DNA from: an uncultured Alphaproteobacteria bacterium
GTDB lineage: Bacteria; Pseudomonadota; Alphaproteobacteria; Rhodobacterales; Rhodobacteraceae
Assembly: GCA_902625475.1 (NCBI GenBank)
Contig: CACOBR010000004.1
Location: 25,919 to 89,918, forward strand
DNA: 64,000 nt
Direction: 5' to 3'
The position numbers and the translations under genes were made by a program. Positions 9,059-18,396 of this stretch are shown here, in pieces. Below the pieces are notes generated by a model that saw only the letters and a list, made by a program, of their open reading frames with translations, had not been told where the DNA came from and made no database searches. Each line of letters opens with the position of its first letter. The stretch's first letter is position 1.

Positions 9059-10207
9059 TCGTATAAAACTTCGCTCCAGCCGACTGACATGTCGGCTGGC
9101 GTAACCCTAAGAAACCGGTTGGGGGAATGGGTGGACCGACATTCCGGTACATTTTTTATCGCACCTTGTACGACTTTAATTTTAATTTTCGCAATTTTTC
9201 CAACAGTTTATTCGATTTTTTTCGCGGTTAGCCGTGTACGTTTTACAGGTGATGGGCTTAAGTTTCGTTATGTAGGTCTTCGTAACTTTAAAAAACTGTT
9301 TTTTGGCAGTAGTGAGGTACAATTTCTGGGACGAACTGATCCTGTCAGCATTTTTGGATATGTAATATTTATAATAATTGTCATTGCAGTCTTAGTGTGG
9401 CTCTGGCGGTCTAGAAAACTTACAACTTGGGTAGGCATGATAGGGCGGACGATTTCCGCAGCTATGGCGATTTTCCTGTCTTGGCTTTTGTGCGCGTCGC
9501 TCTTGTCCGGAAATGCTATAGGCACTCTTTATACAACACTTTTCTATGTTATCGTGGGCTGTGCTCTTCAATTTGTGATCGGAACTGGATTAGCCTTTCT
9601 GTGTTCACAGCCAATTTCTGGCAAAAACTTTTTTCGAGTAGTTTTTTTCATTCCTCTTATGATTACCCCTTTGGGTGTTGGATATGCAATGCGGATGTTA
9701 GCCGACGTCACTAAGGGTCCTTTTGAGCCTCTTCTGGCTTTTCTTGGATTATCAGATTGGGTCTGGTCTGCCGACGCATGGTCAGCACGATTTATAATGA
9801 TGATTGGCGAATCTTGGCAGTGGATACCGTTTATTTTTATCTGCATGTTAGCGGCATTAGAAAACGTGCCTAACGATCATGTTGAGGCAGCACAAGTTGA
9901 CGGGGCTTCAAGCCCTCAAATTTTCAGAGAGATTATTTGGCCACAGGTCCTACCTGTTGCTGTGACCGTATTGTTGATACGAATGATAGAGGCGTTCAAG
10001 ATCGTCGATCTGCCTAACATTATGACAGGCGGTGGACCTGGAACGGCAACAGAATCGATGACTTTGCAGTCAATGTTTGTCTGGCGGGCCAATGACATGG
10101 GTTCCTCGGCAGCAATAGCCTATATGCTCTTAATTCTTACAGTTGTGGTCTGTGCGTCGTTTTTTAACTATGTGGTTCTTGGTCAGGTTAAAAAGGCTAA
10201 CGCATGA
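9053..10207 (+). CDS. Sugar ABC transporter permease (CUT1, MalF-like), extended
   Basis: This 384-residue inner-membrane permease has the ATPase-contact EAA loop at about residues 278-298 (EAAQVDGASSPQIFREIIWP). It is longer than the roughly 290 residues usual for the family. An insert between the first membrane helix (about 34-60) and the conserved core adds two hydrophobic segments, about 102-118 and 130-150. A matching expansion is present in the next gene. ATG 9053 has no clear ribosome site and may depend on translation of the binding-protein gene ending 16 bases earlier. Confidence 0.85.
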   Translation: MASYKTSLQPTDMSAGVTLRNRLGEWVDRHSGTFFIAPCTTLILIFAIFPTVYSIFFAVSRVRFTGDGLKFRYVGLRNFKKLFFGSSEVQFLGRTDPVSIFGYVIFIIIVIAVLVWLWRSRKLTTWVGMIGRTISAAMAIFLSWLLCASLLSGNAIGTLYTTLFYVIVGCALQFVIGTGLAFLCSQPISGKNFFRVVFFIPLMITPLGVGYAMRMLADVTKGPFEPLLAFLGLSDWVWSADAWSARFIMMIGESWQWIPFIFICMLAALENVPNDHVEAAQVDGASSPQIFREIIWPQVLPVAVTVLLIRMIEAFKIVDLPNIMTGGGPGTATESMTLQSMFVWRANDMGSSAAIAYMLLILTVVVCASFFNYVVLGQVKKANA

Positions 10208-11388
10208 GTAACAGCTCCTATAAATTTCAAAAATCTCAACGTACCTTGATGCAGCGTTTGTTTGAAGCACCTGCAATTGGGAAGATGTCACCGATGGCCA
10301 AGATATTCGCCTACACTCTATTAGGGGTTTGGTCGTTTTTCGTCCTATTTCCAATTTACTGGGTCGTCATTACTTCATTCAAGGATATGACTGCCGTCAA
10401 TCAAGGACCTTTCTATATCCCTTTTGTAGATTTTCAGCCCACGCTCGATGCTTGGCGCGTTCAATTTAGTGAAGATCCATACTGTACAGTGAGTGCAATC
10501 GGAAGACAGCTATGGTTGTTAGTTTACAATTCTGCGGTTTTTGTAGTCTCGCCGGTGATTGAACTTAATCCAATGGAACCGCAAATCTGCAAAATTTATC
10601 TAGCGTTTACCAATTCATTCGTGATTAGCATCTTTGCAACAGGTTTATGCGTGCTAGTTGGCTCAATGGCTGCTTTTGCCTTGGCACGTATTCAGTACGC
10701 ACCGCGTTTTGGCAATATCATGATTTTTGTTTTGCTGTTAGTTGTCGTTATTTTTACGGTCACGTATTACGGCGTGCCTTGGTGGGTGTCATCAAGTGTT
10801 GCGTTGGCACTTTTCTTTTTCTTACTTCGCGCTCTTCGTGGATACTTCAAGATGTCGCTGAGGAATGGTGATATATTGTTTTGGATTATATCGCAGAGAA
10901 TCTTACCGCCAATAGTGGTTGTAATCCCACTTTATGTGATGTTTCAAGCCGTTGGAATGCTGGACACACACTTAGCAATAATTTTGCTTTATGCCGTGGC
11001 TAATATGCCAATTGTGGTCTGGCTCATGTATGACTTTTTTAGGAATCTGCCAATTGAGCTAGAAGAATCTGCACAACTTGACGGTGCCACGCGACTACGC
11101 ATTTTCCGGGAAATTGTCTTGCCCTTAACCCGTCCCGGTCTTGCAGCAACGACATTGTTGACACTTGTGCTTTGCTGGAACGAATACCTATTTGCTGTGT
11201 TCTTGGCCACGGTCAAGGTTCAGACAATGCCAATTATGGTGTCAGCAAAAAATACAGGTGAGAAAGGCATTTTGTGGTGGGAGATGTGTGCAATAATCGT
11301 CGTTATGATCATACCTGTAATCATAATGGCAATATTGTTGACAAGGTTCATATCTAAGGGCGTCCTCATGGGCGCAATGAAAGGCTAA
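10204..11388 (+). CDS. Sugar ABC transporter permease (CUT1, MalG-like), extended
   Basis: This second CUT1 permease, 394 residues, overlaps its partner by four bases (ATGA). The EAA loop is at about 287-309 (EESAQLDGATRLRIFREIV). As in the partner it is about 100 residues longer than typical. The extra part includes a loop with two cysteines (about 88-130) and two hydrophobic segments near 170-190 and 198-212 placed inside the normal core. It should form the heterodimeric channel with the preceding protein. Confidence 0.85.
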   Translation: MSNSSYKFQKSQRTLMQRLFEAPAIGKMSPMAKIFAYTLLGVWSFFVLFPIYWVVITSFKDMTAVNQGPFYIPFVDFQPTLDAWRVQFSEDPYCTVSAIGRQLWLLVYNSAVFVVSPVIELNPMEPQICKIYLAFTNSFVISIFATGLCVLVGSMAAFALARIQYAPRFGNIMIFVLLLVVVIFTVTYYGVPWWVSSSVALALFFFLLRALRGYFKMSLRNGDILFWIISQRILPPIVVVIPLYVMFQAVGMLDTHLAIILLYAVANMPIVVWLMYDFFRNLPIELEESAQLDGATRLRIFREIVLPLTRPGLAATTLLTLVLCWNEYLFAVFLATVKVQTMPIMVSAKNTGEKGILWWEMCAIIVVMIIPVIIMAILLTRFISKGVLMGAMKG

Positions 11389-11391
11389 AAA

Positions 11392-12462
11392 ATGCAAGGT
11401 TTTGATCGTCAGGCAGCCGTCCGATTTGAGAATGTGGAAAAAAATTTCGGCGACGTTAAGGTGCTTAGAAACTTTGACTTGGAAGTACAACCAGGCGAGT
11501 TTGTCGTTCTGTTGGGCGCGTCAGGTTCTGGAAAAACAACAGCCCTGCGCATCTTATCAGGTTTAGAAAAGCCATCCGGTGGTCAGGTCTACATAGACGA
11601 AGAAAATGTTACAGATGTTTTGCCAAAGTACCGTGATATATCAATGGTTTTTCAGTCTTATGCGCTCTATCCACACAAAACGGTGGCGGAGAATATTAGT
11701 TTTCCATTGAAAGTGCGTGGTATGGCCAAGGATGATATGGATGTAGCAACTCTGGATGCCGCAAAACAAGTGCAGATAGAAGATCTTTTAGATCGCTACC
11801 CTCGAGAACTTTCCGGTGGCCAGCGTCAGCGTGTGGCACTCGCCCGTGCCATCATTCGGCAGCCATCAGTATTCCTCATGGACGAACCGCTGTCGAACCT
11901 TGATGCTAAACTTCGCGGACACATGCGCGCGCATCTTAAACACATGCAAAAATCTATGGGAATTACAACGATTTATGTCACCCATGACCAGATCGAAGCA
12001 ATGACATTAGCACACCGAGTCGCCATCCTAGAAAAAGGTGTTTTGCAACAGCTTGCTACACCGGCAGAGATTTATAACAACCCTGCAAACTTATTCGTGG
12101 CCCAGTTTATTGGCTCACCACCAATGAACGTAGTACATGGAAGTCTTAGCGGAGGTCAATTCACAACCAATGGTGTTGCAATCCAAACCGCTGTTACGGG
12201 ACAGGTGGATAAAGCTATCATGGGCGTCCGGCCAGAGGATTGCTCCATTGCATCCTCCGGCGAAGGGACTTTATTTGGAAAAATTTACACTAACGAATTA
12301 ATTGGCGATCATGCTCTTGTAACATTGGACTGGGGTGATGACAAAATTTCAGTGAAAGCCCCAAAAGACTTTGCTGGTGAACAGGGCGATGAAGTTGGTG
12401 TTATAATTCATCCCGATTGTATCTTCATTTTTGACGAAAGCACCGGTCAGCGTATACGGTAA
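11392..12462 (+). CDS. Sugar ABC transporter ATP-binding protein (CUT1, MalK/UgpC type)
   Basis: This 356-residue ATPase has Walker A GASGSGKTT at 42-50, signature LSGGQRQRVALARAI, Walker B with DEPLSNLDAKLR and the switch histidine in YVTHDQIEAMTLAHR. The C-terminal region after FIGSPPMN is the regulatory OB/TOBE domain of CUT1 ATPases. It follows the permease by three bases and completes the importer. The intact TOBE part means it could be shared with other CUT1 systems in the cell. Confidence 0.9.
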   Translation: MQGFDRQAAVRFENVEKNFGDVKVLRNFDLEVQPGEFVVLLGASGSGKTTALRILSGLEKPSGGQVYIDEENVTDVLPKYRDISMVFQSYALYPHKTVAENISFPLKVRGMAKDDMDVATLDAAKQVQIEDLLDRYPRELSGGQRQRVALARAIIRQPSVFLMDEPLSNLDAKLRGHMRAHLKHMQKSMGITTIYVTHDQIEAMTLAHRVAILEKGVLQQLATPAEIYNNPANLFVAQFIGSPPMNVVHGSLSGGQFTTNGVAIQTAVTGQVDKAIMGVRPEDCSIASSGEGTLFGKIYTNELIGDHALVTLDWGDDKISVKAPKDFAGEQGDEVGVIIHPDCIFIFDESTGQRIR

Positions 12463-12468
12463 TGTAGC

Positions 12469-13542
12469 ATGCGAATAGAACTCTACGATCAAATGTTTGA
12501 TGAAAAAGAGCGCCCACTTTGTCAATTTGACGCTTTTTCCATCACTACATTCCGATACGCAAGCGGGGTGGTCGCCCTGCGCATAGTAAACGCCCGAGGC
12601 GAGATTATTGTCTTGCCCTTTCAAGGTCAGCAGATATGGCGCGCCAATTTCGATGGGCGCGACCTGACAATGCGATCTATGTTTGATGAGCCTGTTTTCA
12701 CGCGTAATTATTTGGAAAATTATGGCGCTTTTATGATCCACTGCGGCATAACTGGTCTCGGAGCACCTGGCCCCAATGATAACCATCAATTGCATGGCGA
12801 ACTACCAAACGCTCCACTTAATTCTGCCTGGCTGGAGTTTGATCTAGATAAACGGAGCACAAAAGTTGGGGGATCTTATCAGCACATAGTTGCATTTTCA
12901 ACAAATTATCTTGCGACAATCGAGACTACAATGAAGGCAGAATCTGCACTACTGGATGTCTCAGTGAGTGTAGAGAATCTGAAGCAGACGCCTATGGACT
13001 TAATGTATCTGGGTCATGCAAATTTCCGTCCTGTCGATGAAGGAGAGCTACACTACAGCGCCTTTTATAACTCAAAATCGGTTCGGGTACGGCAATCGAT
13101 CCCGTCGCACGTAAACCCAAAGCCTGGATATAAAGAGTTTTTGTCCAGGCTCGCTGATAGTCCAGAAATACATCACATACTTCAGCCCGGACTAGCCTTC
13201 GACCCAGAAGTTGTTTTTGAGATTGACATGATTAACGATGCAGATGGGTTTGCACACGCATTGCAAAAACATCCTAATGGTACAGCGGACTATGTTCGAT
13301 GTCGCCCTGATCAAGCGCCGATCTGTACCCGTTGGATTTGTCGGACCCCGGATCAAGATGGTCTGGGAATTGCCTTTCCGTCCACATCGGGAGTTGAGGG
13401 ATATACGGTGGAAAAAGAAAAAGGTAGAATTAAAACAGTCCAAAGTGGCGATACCTGGCGCATTGAGATAAAACTAGGCTTGCTTACAGCAAGCGAGACA
13501 GAGAAGACGATTAAGATGATCGCAGCCCTAAAGGAGCTATAA
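12469..13542 (+). CDS. DUF4432 family, aldose-epimerase-like protein
   Basis: This 357-residue protein resembles the DUF4432 branch of the galactose mutarotase fold, with GQQIWRANFDGRDLTM, the glycine-rich HCGITGLGAPGPND and GHANFRPVDEGELHYSA. Members sit next to sugar transporters and are thought to bind or epimerise sugars or sugar phosphates, but most have no tested activity. It starts six bases after the ATPase and ends overlapping the next (dead) gene by one base (TAATG), so it belongs to the transporter operon. Confidence 0.7.
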   Translation: MRIELYDQMFDEKERPLCQFDAFSITTFRYASGVVALRIVNARGEIIVLPFQGQQIWRANFDGRDLTMRSMFDEPVFTRNYLENYGAFMIHCGITGLGAPGPNDNHQLHGELPNAPLNSAWLEFDLDKRSTKVGGSYQHIVAFSTNYLATIETTMKAESALLDVSVSVENLKQTPMDLMYLGHANFRPVDEGELHYSAFYNSKSVRVRQSIPSHVNPKPGYKEFLSRLADSPEIHHILQPGLAFDPEVVFEIDMINDADGFAHALQKHPNGTADYVRCRPDQAPICTRWICRTPDQDGLGIAFPSTSGVEGYTVEKEKGRIKTVQSGDTWRIEIKLGLLTASETEKTIKMIAALKEL

Positions 13543-14108
13543 TGTGTGCTATAAAACTCCATGCAACTGGCGACATTAGGACGGTAGATGTAGACGTACC
13601 GAGCCCAGCCAAAAATGAAATTTTGATCAAGGTTGAGGCGGCTGGAATCTGTGGCACTGATCGGCATCTTTATCATGGCGAGTTTCCCTCAGTCCCTTAC
13701 AAAATTTTAGGCCATGAGTTTTGAGGTATTGTAGTGGATAGTGGTGAGGCAGACATCGACATCGCAGTAGGTGCGCGGGTCACGTGCGACCCTAATACTT
13801 GGTGTGGCGCCTGCAGTCAGTGCCAGCGCGGTTGGGTTAATCTATGCCTTAACAATATTCCTACAAGTGTTAACAGAGATGGTGAATTTGCCGAGTTTTG
13901 TGGTTTTTCTGCGTCAAGGGCAATTGTACTTCCCAACGAAATAAATCCGTTTACTCACGAGCGTTCTGCTAAAATAATTCCAGATGGTACAATAAACGTT
14001 TCACCCTTGGTAAGCAGGATTATCTCTCTAGAGGAGGATGCACTGGCAATTGCATCTCCCCCACCAAAGGGTGAAGTGCGCGTAATTGTTATTCCTAACC
14101 ATGACTGA
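13542..14108 (+). pseudogene. Broken zinc alcohol/polyol dehydrogenase (MDR family)
   Basis: One frame encodes the N-terminal part of a zinc medium-chain dehydrogenase: AAGICGTDRHLYHGEFP, then GHEF, an in-frame TGA at 13722-13724, then GIVVDSG. The structural-zinc loop follows (CGACSQCQRGWVNLC). After VLPNEINP the reading jumps straight to a C-terminal tail, IIPDGTINVSPLVSRIISLEE and GEVRVIVIP, so the NAD-binding domain of roughly 170-200 residues is missing without a shift of frame. Two lesions make it inactive. The intact gene was probably a sorbitol or xylitol dehydrogenase of this transporter operon. Confidence 0.85.
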
Positions 14109-14292
14109 AACTGAACAAAGAACATTTAATTTTTAAAATGGATGAAAAACACATTTTAGCGAGGAGGCAAGAAAAAAATAAGGATGAATAATTAGTAAAT
14201 TTTCGAATTAATAAAATATCGGATTGACAGATTTATCTTTTAAACAGAGCAACTATGTGCTTTAAATTAGGATAATAAAAGGAGTATTTCAA

Positions 14293-15123
14293 ATGAAGTC
14301 GGCACGATTGAAACGACTATTTGGCACATCAGGAAAATGCTTTGATGTAGCAATCGACCACGGCATGTTCAACGAACCGGGCTTTCTTAATGGAATAGAG
14401 AATATGCACAACGCTATCAGCATCATAGCTGCTGCTGCACCTGATGCAATTCAACTTACACCGGGTACAGCGCCAATCCTACAAGCAATACCTGGCAAAG
14501 CACGACCCGCCTTAGTGTTGCGGACAGACATTGCCAATGTTTACGGGAACCCTCTGCCACACAAGCTTTTTTCTGTTATTATTGGGGATGCAGTTGAACA
14601 AGCTATTATGCTAGACGCTGCTTGTGTTGTGGTCAACCTCTTGATGTTGCCCAATCAGCCTGAGTTGCACGAGTCCTGCATCAAAAATATTAGCATATTA
14701 AAGCGAGCGTGCGAAAAGGTTGGAATGCCACTTATGGTCGAACCCCTTGTCATGCAAGACAATGCAAAGACAGGGGGAGGCTACGTGGTCGATGGCAACA
14801 TCACCAAAATACTAGCTTTGGTGCGTCAAGCCGTGGAACTTGGAGCCGATATAATAAAGGCTGATCCTTGCGATGAGGTTAAAGATTATCACCAAGTCAT
14901 CGAGATTGCTCAAGGCATCCCTGTCTTGGTTAGGGGCGGTGGCAAAGTTTCTGATGAAGAGATTTTAAACAGAACTTCTGCTTTGATTGAGCAAGGAGCG
15001 AAGGGCATCGTATATGGGCGTAACGTAATCCATCACGCCAACCCGGCCGGTATGACAAAAGCACTGATGGCCGTCGTTCATGAAGGCTTATCAGGGCCCA
15101 ATGCATTTAGTTTGATTTCGTGA
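14293..15123 (+). CDS. Class I aldolase, DhnA/LsrF-like
   Basis: This 276-residue TIM-barrel aldolase resembles DhnA-type fructose-bisphosphate aldolases and LsrF. It has the early VAIDHG (Asp22, His23), Lys189 in ADIIKADPC as the likely Schiff-base lysine, and RGGGKVSDEEIL near the phosphate-binding end. GGAG eight bases before the ATG supports the start. It is followed by an overlapping oxidoreductase and a sugar kinase, so it probably cleaves or rearranges a ketose phosphate made by these two. The substrate is unknown. Confidence 0.75.
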   Translation: MKSARLKRLFGTSGKCFDVAIDHGMFNEPGFLNGIENMHNAISIIAAAAPDAIQLTPGTAPILQAIPGKARPALVLRTDIANVYGNPLPHKLFSVIIGDAVEQAIMLDAACVVVNLLMLPNQPELHESCIKNISILKRACEKVGMPLMVEPLVMQDNAKTGGGYVVDGNITKILALVRQAVELGADIIKADPCDEVKDYHQVIEIAQGIPVLVRGGGKVSDEEILNRTSALIEQGAKGIVYGRNVIHHANPAGMTKALMAVVHEGLSGPNAFSLIS

Positions 15124-16265
15124 CGCGCGTTATCAAATTTGGTGTGATTGGTTGCGGTCTGATGGGAAAAGAATTTGCTTCAGCTGCCGCTCGGTGGTTT
15201 CATCTTACAGACACGAAAGCACGCCCTGAAATCGTTGCAGTTTGTGACCTGAACCCCGTGCTTACCAATTGGTTTTCGGCTAATCTACCATCAGTTAAAC
15301 AGATCACTGCAGACTATCGTGAACTTCTGGCTAATGAAACTGTTGAAGCTGTATATTGCGCTGTACCACATAATCTTCACCATAGCATTTATCCAGAAAT
15401 CTTGGCTGCTGGAAAGCACCTTTTTGGTGAGAAGCCATTCGGTATAGACGCAGACGCTAACCGCAAAATCCAAGATTCAATATTGGCGCATCCCAATTCC
15501 TTGGTTAGGTGCTCTTCAGAAATGCCATTCTTTCCCGGAGCGCAGAAGTTAATTAATTTCTTGAGGGCAGGTGATTTGGGTGACATCATCGAAGTCGAAG
15601 CCGCTTTCCTTCATTCTTCTGATCTGAACCCCGACAAACCAATCAACTGGAAAAGAATAGTTGACATGAATGGTGCTTATGGCTGCATGGGAGATTTGGG
15701 AATGCACGTGCTTCATTTGCCCTTACGTCTGGGCTGGAAGCCTAGCAGAGTTTCAGCAACGCTGGTCAACCGTTTCGCAACTCGTCCTGATGGTCAAGGC
15801 AATACTGTGCCGTGCGAAACATGGGACAATGCAACGATTTTAGGGCATGTAGACGACGATAGAGGTGGGTTTCCAATAGTTCTAAAAACCTGGAGGATTG
15901 CACCTGGCCATTCGAATACTTGGAGTGTCCGCGTTCTGGGTACAAAGAAAAGTGCCTACTTCTCCACCAAGAACCCGTGTCGGTGGCAGTTTATGACATA
16001 TGCGGGAGGTGCTGGAGTTTGGAGTGTAGAAGACTTAGGCTTCGAAAGCTTATTTCCAGCAATTACTGGAGGAATCTTTGAATTTGGCTTTGCAGACGCG
16101 ATTCAGCAAATGTGGGCGGCATTTATGGACGAGTTGGCAGGCGGTAATGCCAATGGCTTTGGGTGCGTGACACCTCAGGAGGCTGCCGACCATCACGCTA
16201 TTCTAAATGCAGCACTGATAGCGGGAACCACGAACTCAGTTCAACACGTGTCGTATTTTGAATGA
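15120..16265 (+). CDS. Gfo/Idh/MocA family oxidoreductase
   Basis: This 381-residue NAD(P)-dependent sugar or cyclitol dehydrogenase has the Rossmann motif GVIGCGLMG at 8-16, the family EKP at 104-106 (GEKPFG) and GDLGMHVLH around 191-199, with His196 as a probable active-site residue. Translation starts at GTG 15120, overlapping the aldolase stop by four bases (GTGA), so the two are translationally coupled. In this context it would oxidise a sugar or polyol before phosphorylation by the next gene product and aldol cleavage. Confidence 0.85.
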   Translation: MTRVIKFGVIGCGLMGKEFASAAARWFHLTDTKARPEIVAVCDLNPVLTNWFSANLPSVKQITADYRELLANETVEAVYCAVPHNLHHSIYPEILAAGKHLFGEKPFGIDADANRKIQDSILAHPNSLVRCSSEMPFFPGAQKLINFLRAGDLGDIIEVEAAFLHSSDLNPDKPINWKRIVDMNGAYGCMGDLGMHVLHLPLRLGWKPSRVSATLVNRFATRPDGQGNTVPCETWDNATILGHVDDDRGGFPIVLKTWRIAPGHSNTWSVRVLGTKKSAYFSTKNPCRWQFMTYAGGAGVWSVEDLGFESLFPAITGGIFEFGFADAIQQMWAAFMDELAGGNANGFGCVTPQEAADHHAILNAALIAGTTNSVQHVSYFE

Positions 16266-16323
16266 AAAACTGTTGGTTAAATAATGCGCGAAAAAAATGC
16301 GTTCTTAAACATGTAAATGTACA

Positions 16324-17319
16324 ATGATAGATCGCTCTGGAATAATTTGTGCGGGTAATTGGATCGTTGATTTAATACATGACCTAGATCGTTGGCCAAA
16401 CGAAAGTGAATTGGTACGTATAGGAACTCAGGCCCGCGGTGTAGGAGGTGGACCCGCCAACGTTATCACAACGCTTGCAAAGCTTGAAACTGGTTTGCCA
16501 CTCTATCCCATGGGAGCTATTGGAGAAGATGAATATGGTGCGTTCATTCTAAAAGAATGCAGCCGTCTTGGTCTCCCAACTTCCGGACTAATAACTAAGA
16601 CTGAAGTTGCAACAGCCCATACTCACGTAATGTCGGTGGCAGGACAAAGCAGAACATTTTTTTATCAAGGCGGTGCTAACGATACACTAAACATTAACGA
16701 TTTTCCTGAAGAAACATTTAAAGGTACATCTGCCCGCATCTTCTATCTCGGTTATCTTACATTGTTACGCAACCTCGACCAAATAATAGACGATAATTCG
16801 ACGAAAGCTGCACAGGTTCTAAAAAGGGCTCAAAATGCAGGCTTAGTAACTTGCGTAGACCTAGTCTCAATCCACCATCCAGAGTTTTCACGAATTGTTG
16901 AAATTGCTGCCCCTTTCGTGGATTTCCTTATATCAAATGAAATTGAAGCTGCACAAGCAACGGGTAGTAGGGTAGATGAAGAAACCTTAACCAGCGTCGA
17001 GGCGCTTACCCAAATGGCGCACAGAATGCTAGACTTGGGTGTAAGAAAGGCTGTTATCATTCACTGCGTTGAACGAGTTGTCTGGATGGATGCCAACAGA
17101 GATGTGTTAGTCATCGAGGTAGAATTAGTTCGACCAGAAGAAATTGCGAGTAATCTTGGCGCTGGTGATGCATTCTGCGCGGGCTTACTTTACGGTATAC
17201 ATGAAAGAAGGGGGCCCGAACGTGCGATCCAACTGGGAAACGCTGCAGCTCAAGCATCTCTTAAAGGGCTTACAGCAACTTCCGCAATTTCGGCAGAAGC
17301 AATTATATCACTTCGTTAG
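16324..17319 (+). CDS. PfkB family carbohydrate kinase
   Basis: This 331-residue ribokinase-like kinase has an N-terminal substrate-binding GGGPANV pattern and the second PfkB signature NLGAGDAF (279-284), with catalytic Asp282. It is not close in its N-terminus to the fructokinase at the start of the window. It follows the Gfo/Idh gene by 58 bases with no clear ribosome site. Together with the aldolase and dehydrogenase it forms an oxidise-phosphorylate-cleave module. The sugar is not identifiable from sequence. Confidence 0.85.
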   Translation: MIDRSGIICAGNWIVDLIHDLDRWPNESELVRIGTQARGVGGGPANVITTLAKLETGLPLYPMGAIGEDEYGAFILKECSRLGLPTSGLITKTEVATAHTHVMSVAGQSRTFFYQGGANDTLNINDFPEETFKGTSARIFYLGYLTLLRNLDQIIDDNSTKAAQVLKRAQNAGLVTCVDLVSIHHPEFSRIVEIAAPFVDFLISNEIEAAQATGSRVDEETLTSVEALTQMAHRMLDLGVRKAVIIHCVERVVWMDANRDVLVIEVELVRPEEIASNLGAGDAFCAGLLYGIHERRGPERAIQLGNAAAQASLKGLTATSAISAEAIISLR

Positions 17320-17445
17320 TCATAATGGTCACCTGCCACCACTACCCAAAAAGTGCCACGCTCCAAAATCAAACCATTATATTTTTTAATTTGCATCATT
17401 TTGATTATGTAAAAATTATCAGTTGTACTTAAATACGTCTGGACA

Positions 17446-17468
17446 ATTAAAACATCTGATGTTTTAAT
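17446..17468. promoter_or_regulatory. Perfect 23-bp palindrome, probable operator of the GntR regulator
   Basis: Arms ATTAAAACATC (17446-17456) and GATGTTTTAAT (17458-17468) are perfect reverse complements around one central T. The site ends seven bases before the regulator start codon. FCD-type GntR dimers bind short palindromes of this kind, and this position would block transcription or ribosome entry. I infer autoregulation and control of the operon behind it. I saw no second full copy in the window. Confidence 0.65.
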
Positions 17469-17475
17469 CCTCTTA

Positions 17476-18234
17476 ATGAATGAACTTCTTTATTATGATT
17501 TAAAAAATGTTTCAGGGTTAACACCTGGCTTAGCAACACAAGTTTGTAGAGAAATTGGAAGGAGAATTGTTGCAGGTCTTTTCCCAGAAGGTCAATTTAT
17601 AGATGATGAAAGTAAATTATGTAAGAGATATAATGTAAGTAAATCAGTAGTCCGTGAAGCTGTAAAAATTTTAGTAGCAAAGGGACTTTTAGAAGTTCGT
17701 AGAGGTAACGGCACAAGAGTCCGTCAACGAGCCAGCTGGAATCTTTTAGACGATGATGTACTTGCCTGGCATCAAGGTGTTGAACCAGAGACAGACTTCT
17801 TAAGAAAACTTATTGATGTGCGTTTAATGGTTGAGCCAAATGCAGCTTTTTGGGCAGCAGGGGCAGCTACTAATGAGCAAATAAAAGAAATCAGTAAATC
17901 CCATAATGATATGGAAAATGCAAAATCTATTCAAGAATTTGTACTAGCTGATGCAAAATTTCACAGAGCTGTTTTAAGAGGAGCAAATAACGAGTTGCTT
18001 ACAGCTATGGAAGGAGTAATTTTTTCTGCATTATTAAGTTCTATAAAAATTACTAATAATGACCCTATAGATAATAGGGAGCGTTCTTTGCCTCTTCACT
18101 ATAAAATATTAAAAGCAATTGAAACTCAAAACAAAGTAAGAGCAGAATTTGCAATGCGAAAACACATGGCTGATACATATGAACGTCTTTCAAAGTTACT
18201 TCCTGAACTAAAATCGGGGGTCAAAAAAATGTAG
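17476..18234 (+). CDS. GntR family transcriptional regulator (FadR/FCD subfamily)
   Basis: This 252-residue regulator has an N-terminal winged helix (about 20-85; DESKLCKRYNVSKSVVREAVKIL and RRGNGTRV) and a C-terminal all-helical FCD ligand domain (about 108-235) with likely metal ligands Asp159, His163, His208 and His230. Such proteins usually sense an acid sugar or pathway intermediate and repress the operon next to them. The gene heads the transporter-dehydrogenase operon and lies directly behind a perfect palindrome. No ribosome site is visible before ATG 17476, where the palindrome sits instead. Confidence 0.9.
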   Translation: MNELLYYDLKNVSGLTPGLATQVCREIGRRIVAGLFPEGQFIDDESKLCKRYNVSKSVVREAVKILVAKGLLEVRRGNGTRVRQRASWNLLDDDVLAWHQGVEPETDFLRKLIDVRLMVEPNAAFWAAGAATNEQIKEISKSHNDMENAKSIQEFVLADAKFHRAVLRGANNELLTAMEGVIFSALLSSIKITNNDPIDNRERSLPLHYKILKAIETQNKVRAEFAMRKHMADTYERLSKLLPELKSGVKKM

Positions 18235-18396
18235 TTTTACAAGTTCCACAAACGCTCAAATTGGTGGTAGAGCCAGTGGTTGTAGCGCAAAAATTATATA
18301 AATATTTGTGCTTTTTATTCCCTTTTAATTTTGGGAAAACCACCAACAAGACTGGTGTATTTTGCGCCAAATAACATCAATAAAAAGGAGGAGATG

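Noticed and set aside
13722..13724. In-frame TGA as selenocysteine or recoded tryptophan
   Set aside because: Other genes here use TGA as a normal stop (for example the permease stop at 10207), no SECIS-like stem was noticed, and the same gene has lost a whole domain, so it is simply dead.
14224..14229. TTGACA as the -35 box of the aldolase operon
   Set aside because: No acceptable -10 sequence lies at 16-18 bases spacing, so I do not list it as a promoter.
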